NCBI RefSeq assembly: GCF_047663525.1
Contig: NC_092604.1
Coordinates: forward strand, 10,837,501-10,901,500
Direction of reading: 5' to 3'
DNA from: Anas platyrhynchos
Taxonomy: Eukaryota > Chordata > Aves > Anseriformes > Anatidae
Length of the DNA stretch: 64,000 bases
The notes beneath the pieces were generated by a model. That model was not told the DNA's origin, did no database searches, and was given only the letters and a program-made list of their open reading frames with translations. Positions 1 through 9,801 of this stretch are shown one piece after another. Position numbers and translations under genes: made by a program. Positions within the stretch are counted from its first letter, which is position 1, and the number at the start of each line of letters is the position of its first letter.

Positions 1-385
1 ATCCGTGATCCTAACAAAAATGCTCCTCTAAAAAAATATCCCAGTCTCTGCCTAGGAGAAAGTAACAACTGCGTTCCCTTTGTAGAGCTCCATGGAGGAC
101 CACAGCACCCCTACTACGGCTGTTAGAGCACAGGACTGCACAAGCCAGCCACGAAGAACAGTTCCACTTCTCCTCGCTAATTTCCTGAGATAATTACGCT
201 TTCTTACCATGTGTCCAAAAAAAATTTAGGGATCGTTCCCTGGGAAGTCCAAACAAGCAGGAAAAATACTAAAAGCTTCCTGCCCCAAAGGGTTATTCTG
301 GTTATAGGGCTGCTCAAAAGCAAATGAGACGGTCACAATCAAAGGGGCCGTGACACCAGGACCCGTGACTCCCGGTGGCACTCAC
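1..385 (-). other. MIGA2 intron, partial
   Basis: Begins with the donor (CTGAG|GTGAG read on the minus strand) of the exon at 386-501. I find no sequence matching the next MIGA2 segment (which starts TELLGCYSD in human), so the next exon lies off the left edge. No other feature seen. Confidence 0.8.
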
Positions 386-3300
386 CTCAGCGTCCGGCAC
401 GCAACCTTCCCTTCTTTCACTAGCTGCAGAGCTTCTTCATAGGCCGCCACTGGCTTCGAGAGATGGAAGGGTATCTCCTCAAAGTGAAGGGAGTCAAAGA
501 GCTGTAAAGGTGGCAAGAGACACGAGAAAAAAAAAAAAGTGATCTCTGATACCTGCAAATACCCAGAGACTGCACACAAGCACGATGTACCTTCTTCAGC
601 TGGGAAACTTTGTTAGTGCCAATTATTTCATGCAAAGATAATTCTTTTTCCACCAGTTTCAAAGCTGCCTCAGCTCTGACAGCTCAATATCCCCTAAAAT
701 TCCCCAACCAAGCCACGTTACATTAGATTTACAGTATTTTCCTAGCTGTTGTGGCATGTTTTCTTTAGTAGATGGGAAAACGACAAGTAAGTGTTGGTTG
801 GAGAGGACTTGGAGTCACACTTGGAGTCGGACTGGTGCCCACACTAGATCAGGTCAGATGTGGTTTGTTCTGGGAAGTCCTGAAAGCCTCCAAGGAATGA
901 GATCCCCTGACCTTCCCGGGGAGGGCTGCACCGTGCCCCTCATGAAAAACCTTTTCCTAATATCCACCCAGCTCCTCGTTTTATCATCTTCCTCTACTAA
1001 GATGTGTTTAACCCTGCTGTCTTTGTGGCTCCCCTCCAAGCAGTTGACCTGCTATGCTCCACTGAAACTGAAGTCACCTCTGCTGCAGAGAAGAAGGAGT
1101 CCTCGGAAATGGAGCTGTCCTCATCGTCCGTCCGAAGCCGTAACGACCCATCCGCCAGCGGCAGCATTAAGGTCTTCTCTGGAGGTGGGAAAGGAGCTGC
1201 ATGTGTTGGAGGTTACAGACCACCAGTCCTCAGAGCCACCGTGGTTTCTATTCCAGCCACCCACCCCCCAAAAAGCGCTGTCACCGCTTCATCGCCTGGC
1301 TGATGAAAAGAGACAAAAGCATGGAAAGGAAGCTGCCGGCTCACCCAGATCCAGCAGCATGCTGTCCGAGGGAAGCGAAGACCCAAACTCTTCCTGGAGG
1401 TGGTAGGCTCGATGCAAGAGGGACTCCAACTTCTCTGCAAACTCCCTTTTCTGGGACTCCTCCTTGAACAGACATAAATGGCACGCTTAATTAGTCAGCT
1501 GGCAGGGACAGACTGACAGCACAAACACGGGAGGAAATTTCAGTCAAATAGGATTTACAGTTTGCAGATTAAATGGTGAAAGAGAACTTAATCCTACGAT
1601 ACAGCTAATAACGCAAGGGAAGGAAAGCTGCTAGACAGCCTAATTCAAACCCTCCGGCATTTTTAGCTTCACTATTTCATTTTCATTATTTAAAAAAAAA
1701 AAAAAAAAAAGTGGAAGAAAGAACTTTAACCTGCCATCCAGAAAAACAGGTGTCTTTATAGATCACTTAATTCTCCTGACTTGTGACTTTAGCCTAATTT
1801 CAAGAGGGAACCGCATCAGAAAAGCCGTGTTGAAAACAGCAGAGTATCCAGAACTGGATAACAGAGTAAGAGTCCTTGGGTTAAGGTGCTGGGCATAAGC
1901 AAAGTTTGCTGTAAGCACGAGTAGATAGACAAAAAGGAGGAGAAAAGTAAGACTTACACAGCATCTTGCCTTCATGCCCCTGTGTCTGCATGAGTATCTC
2001 ACCCAGTAGATAGAAGCATTAACAAGAAGCACAAAATCTATTTGGATAATGAATCAACTCTTTGAGTCAGTTGCAGAAACACCATAGGACAGTTCAGGAG
2101 GAGACAGCAAGGAGAGAATCCAGATTTGATTTGGGTAAGTTATCCACCACAAAAAGCCATACACAGACTACACCAGGACCGAGCTCCCACCAAGTTACCA
2201 CTTGGCTTTAGTGATTAACACAGGCAGCTGGTCCTGCTTCTGCTCAGCTCCCTAGGAAGTCCTAGGGACTACCACGATCTCCACGTTTAACACGTTAAAG
2301 AGATACAGGCACAACAGTGCCAGGCAAAAAGCTCCTTCTTCCCTCCTCTCAGGTGCTGTGTTTGTTGCAGCCTTTTCCTGCTGCAGCCTCTACTGCTCGA
2401 GAACTTGCACGACAGTGACTGACATGATCTGGAAGGTGGGCAGAAAGCTGAAGAATGAGGGGGAGAGACTTATTAGAAAGAGAAAAAAGAAGAAAAATTA
2501 AGAATTCGCCCACTCAGGCTACATAAGGAAGCCAAGAATATAGACAGCTCTTAAACATCGTCTAACCCAGCTCTGCCCTTGCTTTGCTCTTCTTCTACTG
2601 CCCTGCAGTGACTCCTCCTAGCAGCCTGGCTGGCCTTCCAGCATGTTCCCCAGCTGCCAAACACAAGAGGGAAAGGCAGGGACCTACCTCTGCGATGCTC
2701 TCAGACAAGGTGTCCTGGTGTTTCTTGCCGTCCCAGGGCACGGGGGTGCTCGTGCTAGCGCTGTCCCGCTGCCGGATGGTCAGCGCCTGCTCCCACTTCT
2801 GCAGGGCCTCCTCGAACAGCTCCATGCCTGGCAATGCAACCAAACAAGCTCAGATCCTCAGGCCACGTAGGTACAAAGCCATGCAGCAAGAGCCTGCTCG
2901 CTCAGGTAACCCAGCGAAGAGGGAATCTTCTCCCCAGGAGAAAGAATCCTTGCCCTTTAAAAGACAGTTTTATTTTCAATAGAAGTTACCAAGAACATCC
3001 CCAAACTCATTAAAATATCCGCCGTGGTATTTTCAAGGTGCCGTTCTCCACAGCAGATGAACCTGACGCTCAGCGAGTAGGAATTGGGAAGCAAATTGTT
3101 CACTGAGAAGGAATAAAAGTTTCTTTAAGTTCTTGTTAACTACCGAGTGACTGGGATCAAGGAGAGGACAGAAGAGAGCTGCCTTGGAGAGCACAAAGGT
3201 GCAGCCACACGGTGCTGGTGATGCTCTGTGTAACTTCATGCTGTGTATTTGTTCTTGCAGTGCCAACCCCGACCCGCTGATGCTCCCCTCGTGCTCGTTT

Positions 3301-6300
3301 ACCTTGCACGTAGAGGCTCTCTGCGCTGGAATCACCCCCGGCTCCGGCATCCCCCATTGCCTGGGCCTCCCACGTCCCTGCTGCTGCTGGTGTTGGACTC
3401 GAAGAGTTCACTGCTACCATCTGAGGGAAGGGAGCAGAGCAACAAACGCCCGTTGAAATGCCGATTGCCTTGGGGAGGTGAAACCCCTTGCCTTGGAAGG
3501 GGAAGGGATCAGCAGGTACCACCCGCCTCCCACTTCGTTTCACACCACGCTGCCAACTGCGCAGAGCTGCAAGGTGAGGAGTGTTGCCCTTCCCCACCCG
3601 GCACCAAAAAAACACCTTCCCCACCAATTTACATCGAAGCTTCCTCAGGAAACTGCGAGGTGTGCAACTGGGAGCCTGAGCAGGACAGCACTGGTGGAGG
3701 AGACAGCCTGAGAAAGCTCCACGGCACCGCTGCAACAGCACCAGGGGTTGGGTGCAGCTGGCACGTCAGCCCCAGCCTTCTGCACGGAATAACATTGGAA
3801 GCTGGGGTAGCAACCACAAAAAAAAAATTAAAAAAAGGAGCAGTTTATCAGCAAAAATACAGCTGAGGACTTTGGCCAAGGGAAATTCCAGTTTGTTTTG
3901 TAACCAAACCTCCTCACAGGAGGGCTGAACACCCAGACGCACGGTGCAAGTGGCCAGCTTTCTCAAATTTCGCCCTAGTGCACGATGTCTTCTCAGGTCT
4001 GACACTAAAGTGCTGGGCTCGGGCACTGCCAGTGAGCAGCGTTTCATAATTTTTCCATACAGCTTTGAGAAAGGTGCCCAAATGGGAGACTGACGCTAGA
4101 GAAGAAGCTACAGTAAGTGGCTGGGGGATGAGCTCTTGCCCTGCCTCATCTCCGTGGCAGGGCAATAAATCACACTGAGATCCAGGCCTGCAAACCAGTA
4201 ACCCTCTGCTGCTGACTTATTTACTAGGTGACAACGCTCGGGAAGCCAGACAGGGCATCAGGGAGAGCCTGCAGCTGCGTGAAGGCTGTTTTGTGCCGTT
4301 TTCCCATCAAATAACAACAGCAACGAGGACAAGGTGGCAGCAGCTCCCTTCCCACGCAGTAAAGGGGATACAGGAGCAGCTTTCTCTGCGTGGATACGAT
4401 CCCCAACAGTGGAAAAAGGAACGTAGGCAGCTTATCTCAAGCGCACCAGCCCTCAGCAGCACAAACCCTGCGGCTTCTCCTTTCCCACAGTGGGCTGGGA
4501 GCGGGAATGGACACAGCAGGGTCTGCACCTCCCATCGCAACCAGTAACCCCAGGGGAATACTGGGGCAGGCTGCACGCCCAGCGCTGTGTCAGCACTGCC
4601 GCCTGCTGGAGGCACACTTTGACCAGCGCAGGGCTTTTTTTTTTTGGCAACTTTCTGCTGCTTGAATCGTCCCAGCACGCTAAAATCAAGTGATGCCTTC
4701 CAAGGGGGGATTTTTCCCCCTTCCTGCTAACTAGACACCAAGAGGGGTTTTGTGGGATGTTGTGGTGGAGGAAGCTGCTGTTCCAGCAGGAGCTTTGAGC
4801 ACTGGGGATGTAAAACAGGCCTTGAGGGCAAAAACACTCCCTGGCGCTTCTGCCTCTGGTCTGTCAAGAAAAGTGGATATGAGCAGCGAGGGCTTCTGCT
4901 TGGTACAGCCTGAATTACCTGTATTCTGTGCTTGGGAGGTGGCAGAACTGCTGGGCTGTGTGCTCACCCTGCACTGTTTCATTAACAAAAATACCTGGTT
5001 TTGGCAGTTCACTTGGTTCAAAGAGCCAAACAAGCCGTGAGCAGCCTGCATAGAGGCAGGAGGGCTGCTGGACCACCCAAACCTCCACCACAGGGGGAAG
5101 CCAACGAGCTCCCCGTTGCTGCAGGACCCAGCCACAGCCCAACCTCACACCTGAGGGGGGCACGGAGAGCCCCGAGGAATCACAGCCACATCCCACACCA
5201 GCCCCTCAGTGGCCGAAAACACCGGATAGACCTCGGGATGCTCCGATTTCAGGTGCACGCCTGCCCCAGACAGCTCCAGACCATCGCTGTTCAGTTTTAT
5301 CAGAGCCTGCCCTCCAGTTACACCACACCTCGTCTGCTCCCAGCCCACCTGGCAGACCCTTACCGAGGCGAGGCTGTGGGAGGAACTGGAATGTTTGCTG
5401 GGCTCGATGGACGATATCCCGCTGAGCGTGTCATTGCTCTTGCTGCCGGGACTCTGGACTCTCTTGCTGGAGTACCCTGCGGGTGGGAAGGTCACACAAA
5501 AACAGGGTTTTAGCCGTGCTGGCCTCTGAATGGATGACAGATGGAGACAGCAAGACCTGTTGGCTGTGAGGTCCCTGCAGGCTACAAAAAAAGTGTGGTC
5601 CAGGTAAGAAACTACAGCAGTCACAGGAAAACCTGATACAAAGCAAAACAGTTTCACTGCAGCTGTGAAGAAGGAGGGGAAGAGCACCCTGTCAGGTGTG
5701 ACTGCAGCTAGGCAAAGCAGCATCCGATACCTAGGAATGAGTCACAGATCTCCTCCATGCTCTGTTTTGCTCTCAGACATTAAAAACCCGGTATCAGCGG
5801 GGGCCTGAGGCTGAGGATTGAATATTCATTCACTGCTGTGGATGGAACAGGATGGAACACTCCCCCAGTGCTGTGCCGAGGAGCTGGGTCAATCACACCC
5901 CAAAATCCATACGAGCAGGTGAAGCTGCCCAAGGTCCAGGAGCCCCAGCAGCGTGGGACGGACGCTGCTGACCCCAAAGCTTGGCCAAAGGCCACCCTCC
6001 CCTCCGCCCTCCACCCTGGCAGCACGCAGCAGCCACGATCAATACGCAGCCAGGTCACGGCGTGCCCCAGGCTGTTATCATCTGGGCAGGGTGACGAAAC
6101 AGTTCCACGCTCCTCCTGGGGCAGGGGGATGGGAGCTACAAGCCTTGGGGCTCGTAAAAACCTCCCCACACACAAAGGCTTTGAGCTCAGGGTCTCTCCC
6201 GTTCCTCCAGTGACCTCGGCACGGTGCTGCAGGTCAATAACCCCACTCCTCATCAAGGCACTGCGCTAATTGTTTTGCTTTCCTCCCCGCCCACTCGCTG

Positions 6301-7342
6301 GGAACGTCCCCTGGTCCCACTGCCACCTTTCTCTTTCTTTGGATGCTCTTTTAACAACGTTCTCCTCGCTACAGGGCTTGGGGGCCTCTCCCTTTTCACA
6401 AGACCAACCTTTCTTCACGGACGAGACCCTTCTGGTCGGCAGGATGGGCACCGTGATGCCTCCGGGCTTGAAGCCACACTTGTCTGGAGCAATCTGCTTC
6501 TTTCGACGCCGACGCCGTTTCAGCTGATGAGCTGCAAGAGCCAACGCAACCGTCCCGAGAGCTGTCGCGAACAGCACCTTACGCAGGCCTGGGGAGAGCC
6601 GCAGCTGAGAGAAGACAGACTTTAAACACAAAAGATATGAAAGAGCAACAATGAAGAACCAATTCCGCCGCCCGTTTTCCTTCTAAGCAGTTGTAAAAAA
6701 AAAATCAGGTAAGCTGAAACATTTCCTGGCGCTCCCCCTCCCAGCCACAGCACAGCTCCCGTTGTCTGCTACACGACTTCACAGCAGGGAAACTGCGGAG
6801 CACGGATCAAACCTGGAGAATTTGGTCTTGGTTCTCATCAAAGCGTGCTGCAAGGTTTGCATGCACCCCACAGCAGATGAGCTCTGAGATACCCGAATTG
6901 AGCTCCAGAACCCTGATGTGTATCTGAGCTGTATTGCTCCAAGCGTTGCGTTAATACAAGCAGGAAATATATTAATGATTTTAATATATATATTATTTTA
7001 CTTTTTTTTGTGCTTTTGAAAAAGGGAAAGGTCACAGAGGGATGCGGGAAACCCTCCTCTCCCTACTCCACATCCATCCCCACATCCCGGGCCTCTCAGC
7101 AACTCTTCCAAGCTGCCACATCCCCCCCAGCACCACCCCCTCGTGCCTCTGCAAAGACTCAGCTAACGCAGGTTCTTTCTCTGCAGACAGCCCTCGGAGA
7201 GAAAACCCAAGGAACCACCTAGGAAAGCCTTTCCTGCTCGCTGTACCTGCCCAAACGTCGTGTAAACGAACACGGGGATCTCTGCCACGGTCATTGCCAA
7301 GGCCTGGATGATGGACATGCCCTCGGTCCTTCGGAATGCCAT
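386..7342 (-). CDS. MIGA2: MIGA2 (mitoguardin 2), 5' part, runs off left edge
   Basis: Mitoguardin 2 is an outer mitochondrial membrane protein that promotes mitochondrial fusion and links mitochondria to ER and lipid droplets (family knowledge). Coding exons read 5' to 3' on the minus strand: 7247-7342, 6409-6619, 5364-5476, 3303-3420, 2688-2827, 1345-1462, 1078-1178, 386-501. All have AG/GT borders and matching phases, giving about 338 residues. The start at 7342 gives MAFRRTEGMSIIQALAM, as in mammalian MIGA2. Two hydrophobic stretches (about residues 9-31 and 43-65) are followed by a basic run KRRRRRKK (66-73), the expected membrane anchor. Residues 292-299 (DSFFSAAE) match the VAP-binding FFAT-like site. 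The last exon here ends in CRTLR, mid-protein; the remaining C-terminal exons lie outside the window. The acceptor of exon 1345-1462 could instead be at 1459 (one Glu shorter). Identity is based on remembered alignment to human MIGA2 across all eight exons. Confidence 0.96.
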
Positions 7343-7478
7343 GGCTGAGCCAGGACCTCAGCGCCTCCGGGAGCCACAGGTGGGAAGGGCACCGGTGGGT
7401 TGAGCTCACGGGGAAATGCAGCTTCCCTCCGCCATCGGGCTCAGAGCCCTGAGGTCAGCCTTCGTGCAGCAATCCTCC
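7343..7478 (-). other. MIGA2: MIGA2 5'UTR part of first coding exon
   Basis: Upstream of the MIGA2 start codon the minus strand reads back to a good acceptor (pyrimidine tract ending TTCCTTCAG, then GAGGATTGC) at 7479, so about 136 nt of leader share the exon with the start codon. The acceptor implies at least one further non-coding exon upstream, placed at the CpG island near 9177. The leader holds one short upstream ORF (7406-7435). Exon borders are inferred from splice signals only. Confidence 0.7.
7406..7435 (-). other. Short upstream ORF in MIGA2 leader (9 codons)
   Basis: In the MIGA2 leader an ATG at 7435 opens a nine-codon frame (MAEGSCISP, then TGA) that ends 63 nt before the main start. 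It would need to be bypassed or reinitiated past to make MIGA2. There is no evidence that the peptide matters. Confidence 0.45.
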
Positions 7479-8580
7479 TGAAGGAAGAGGGGAAAAAATG
7501 AGGCCGGTGAAGGGTACACACAACCCACCCCTCCTCGTGCTGCCCTTCACAAACAGCACGCCAGCTCGCTCAGAGCAGCAACGCTGCTAGAGCCAGGAGA
7601 TTTAAAGCATCTCCTCCCCAGCAGCAACAATTCTTGCTTCTCCTAAGCTCAGGGGCAGATTCCCAAACTGCTCTAAAGCAGCAGCGCCATCCTTGCACTC
7701 AATAGCTGCAACCGTGCCAGAGATTTCCACATGCCCCAGAACTGGCTGCACACGGCCGGAGGGACTTTTTGTCAACCCACGTATAAAAAAATATATATAA
7801 ATAGATAAAACCCTGCTGCCCCTCAATTTCTGTGGCTGCAGCAAAGCTCTGCTCACGAGCTCCCAACCGAAAGCTACTTCCCTGAGAGGCTTCAAAGCTG
7901 CCAGAGTTTACACAGCGCTCTGCTGGCCAGCGGGGACGCGCTTCACGTCAAGGACAGAGCTCCAGAAGAAGGCACTGCAACGCGGGAGGCATCTTTTAAA
8001 CGCCAAACAAAGTTCTGAACGCTTCGGCCCTGCTCTCCCTGCTAGCCCAGCTTCGCAGCGAGATTCTTCTGCTGCAGCACGGAGCCGTGCTCCAGCCTGC
8101 GGGGCTCCGGTGTCTCTGCACACCAAGCAGACGAACCCATCCCATAATCCAGAGCCCACGCATCGCTCACAGCGACCTGGCACCCCGCAGCCCCGCTCGG
8201 GAGCCGCGTTTGGCAGCGGTCTCCCAGCAGCAGCACCCGCAGGGAGCAGCCACGTGCGCCGGGCTCGCAGGACAAGGTGAAACGCAGCAAGTTTGGGCTG
8301 GAGGTGAGCAAAGCGCGAGAGATTTTGGGGACAGCATCAGGCCTGGGGCTTCCTATCCTTGACGGGTCGGGGGGAGCACGCAGCCAGACGCCAAGGGAAT
8401 CACCCCCGGGGAAAGCACAGCCCTGCTCAGCCCGGCTTCTAGGGGCACCCCATGGGGACGTGGAAGCATTGAGCAATGCCCTGCACCCCGTGAGGCTCTG
8501 GGATCCCAATGGGGTGCCCCATAGCAGCACCGCAGCGTGCTGGGGCTCTGCAAGCGGGGCTCCCCGAGCTGCCTGAACCA

Positions 8581-9075
8581 CTGCAGTAGCTCCCTAAAAC
8601 ACTGCACCCCTGCAGCAGCCCCCTAACCCCATACACCAACCCCTTTAAACCCCCCACATCCCTACAGCACCCCCCTAAACCCTACCCCAACCCCCCTAAA
8701 CCCCCTCAAACCCCCTGCAGCATCCCCCTTACCCCATACCCCAACCCCTTTAACCCCTTTGTATCCCTGCAGCACCCCCCTTAAACCCCTTTAAACCCCC
8801 TGCACCCCTGCAGCACCCCCCTAAACCCTGCACCAAGCCCTTTCAACCCCCCTTAAACCCCTTTAAACCCTCTGCACCACCCCCCTACCCCATACCAAAA
8901 CCCCTTTAAACCCCTTTAACCCCCTTGTACCCCTGCAGCACCCCCCTTAAACCCCCTTTAAACCCCCTGCATCCCTGCAGCACCCCCCTAAACCCTGCCC
9001 CAACCCCCTCAAACCCCCTTAAACCCCTTTAAACCCCCTGCAGCAGCCCCCTTACCCCATACCCCATCCCCCTCC
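8581..9075. repeat. C-rich (plus strand) minisatellite in MIGA2 intron 1
   Basis: About 500 bp of imperfect tandem repeats. A core CCCTGCAGCACCCCCCT returns roughly every 40-66 bp (near 8599, 8655, 8710, 8766, 8808, 8930, 8970, 9036), separated by CCCCTTTAAACCCC and CCCCATACCCC pieces. The plus strand is almost pure C/T/A; the minus strand, which is the sense strand of MIGA2, is G-rich. It ends about 100 bp from the MIGA2 first-exon donor. Copies are diverged, so it is likely an old, length-variable tandem repeat. Confidence 0.85.
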
Positions 9076-9176
9076 TCCCCCCCCGGCAGCGCAGTGGTAC
9101 GGCCCAGCCCCCTCCCTCCCTGCCCAGCCCCCTCCCTCCCTACCCAGCCCCCTCCCGCCCGGGCCGCACCACTCAC

Positions 9177-9290
9177 CGCGGGGGGGGGGGGGACGGGGGG
9201 TGGCCGCGCGCTGCCCCCCTGCGCGCCCCGTTCCCGCCGCCGCCGCGCGCCATGGCCGCGGAAGGGCAGCGTCTCCTTCCCCCGCGCCGC
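9177..9290 (-). other. MIGA2: Probable MIGA2 non-coding exon 1
   Basis: On the minus strand a strong donor (CCGCG|GTGAGT) follows 9177, inside the CpG island and facing away from SH3GLB2. It pairs in order and strand with the acceptor at 7479. The upstream limit (about 9290) is a guess, as no transcription start can be read. If transcription starts upstream of 9253, an ATG there would open another small ORF that reads through the splice and stops within the next exon's leader. Confidence 0.55.
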
Positions 9291-9801
9291 AGCCTACCCT
9301 GCCCGAAGCCCCGCCCCCTCACCCCCCCTCTCAACCAATCAGAGCGCAGCCCGGCCCTCCGGCGAGCCAATCGCCACGCTTCCCTTCCAGCCCGGCCTCA
9401 GGCTGCGGCGGAGAGCGGAGGGCGGGGCGAAAGGCGGGGCGGCCTCCCATTGGCCGGCTCCTGACAGCTCCCCCCCCCGCCGCCCCCGCGCGCCTTAAAG
9501 GGGCCGCGCCCCCTCCCGAGCCGCCCCCGCCCCCTGCGGCGCCGCCCGGTTCCCGGGGCCCGGTGCGCGCCCCGCGGCCTCCCACAGCCTCTCCCCACCG
9601 CCCTCCCACCCCTCTCCCTGCCTCTCACCCTCTCACCCTCTCCCGGACCCCTCACCCTTTTGTGGGCCCCGCCTCCGCCCAGCCAGTGCCCTTTTAAGAG
9701 GCCGCGGCGCGGTGCTATAAAGCCCGGCCGGCGGCGGCCGCGGGGACAGTGGGGGCGCGGCAGCGGCGGTGACAGCAGCGGCCCCGGCCCCGTCCGCAGC
9801 C
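9178..9801. promoter_or_regulatory. Divergent CpG-island promoter, MIGA2 / SH3GLB2
   Basis: GC-rich, CpG-dense DNA lies between the MIGA2 first-exon donor (minus strand) and the SH3GLB2 start codon (plus strand). CCAAT boxes sit at 9335-9339 and 9367-9371, and an inverted one (ATTGG) at 9449-9453. GC boxes are at about 9310-9317, 9421-9428 and 9434-9441. A TATA-like element lies at 9716-9722, close to SH3GLB2. The genes are head to head as in mammals. The CpG island continues to about 9900. Confidence 0.85.
9716..9722 (+). promoter_or_regulatory. TATA-like box of SH3GLB2
   Basis: TATAAAG lies 80 bp upstream of the SH3GLB2 ATG, which would place transcription start near 9745-9750 and give a leader of about 55 nt with no upstream ATG. 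A TATA element inside a CpG island is a minority arrangement. The start site is inferred. Confidence 0.6.

Noticed and set aside
3243..3866. 207-codon open frame, plus strand, over a MIGA2 exon
   Set aside because: It overlaps the real minus-strand exon 3303-3420 and continues into intron. No protein family resemblance and no splice signals of its own.
8640..9040. Interstitial telomere-like DNA (CCCTAAACCCT pieces)
   Set aside because: Vertebrate telomeres are CCCTAA repeats. Here the pieces are scattered, irregular and mixed with TTTAAA and CTGCAGCACC units, so it is a minisatellite, not telomeric.
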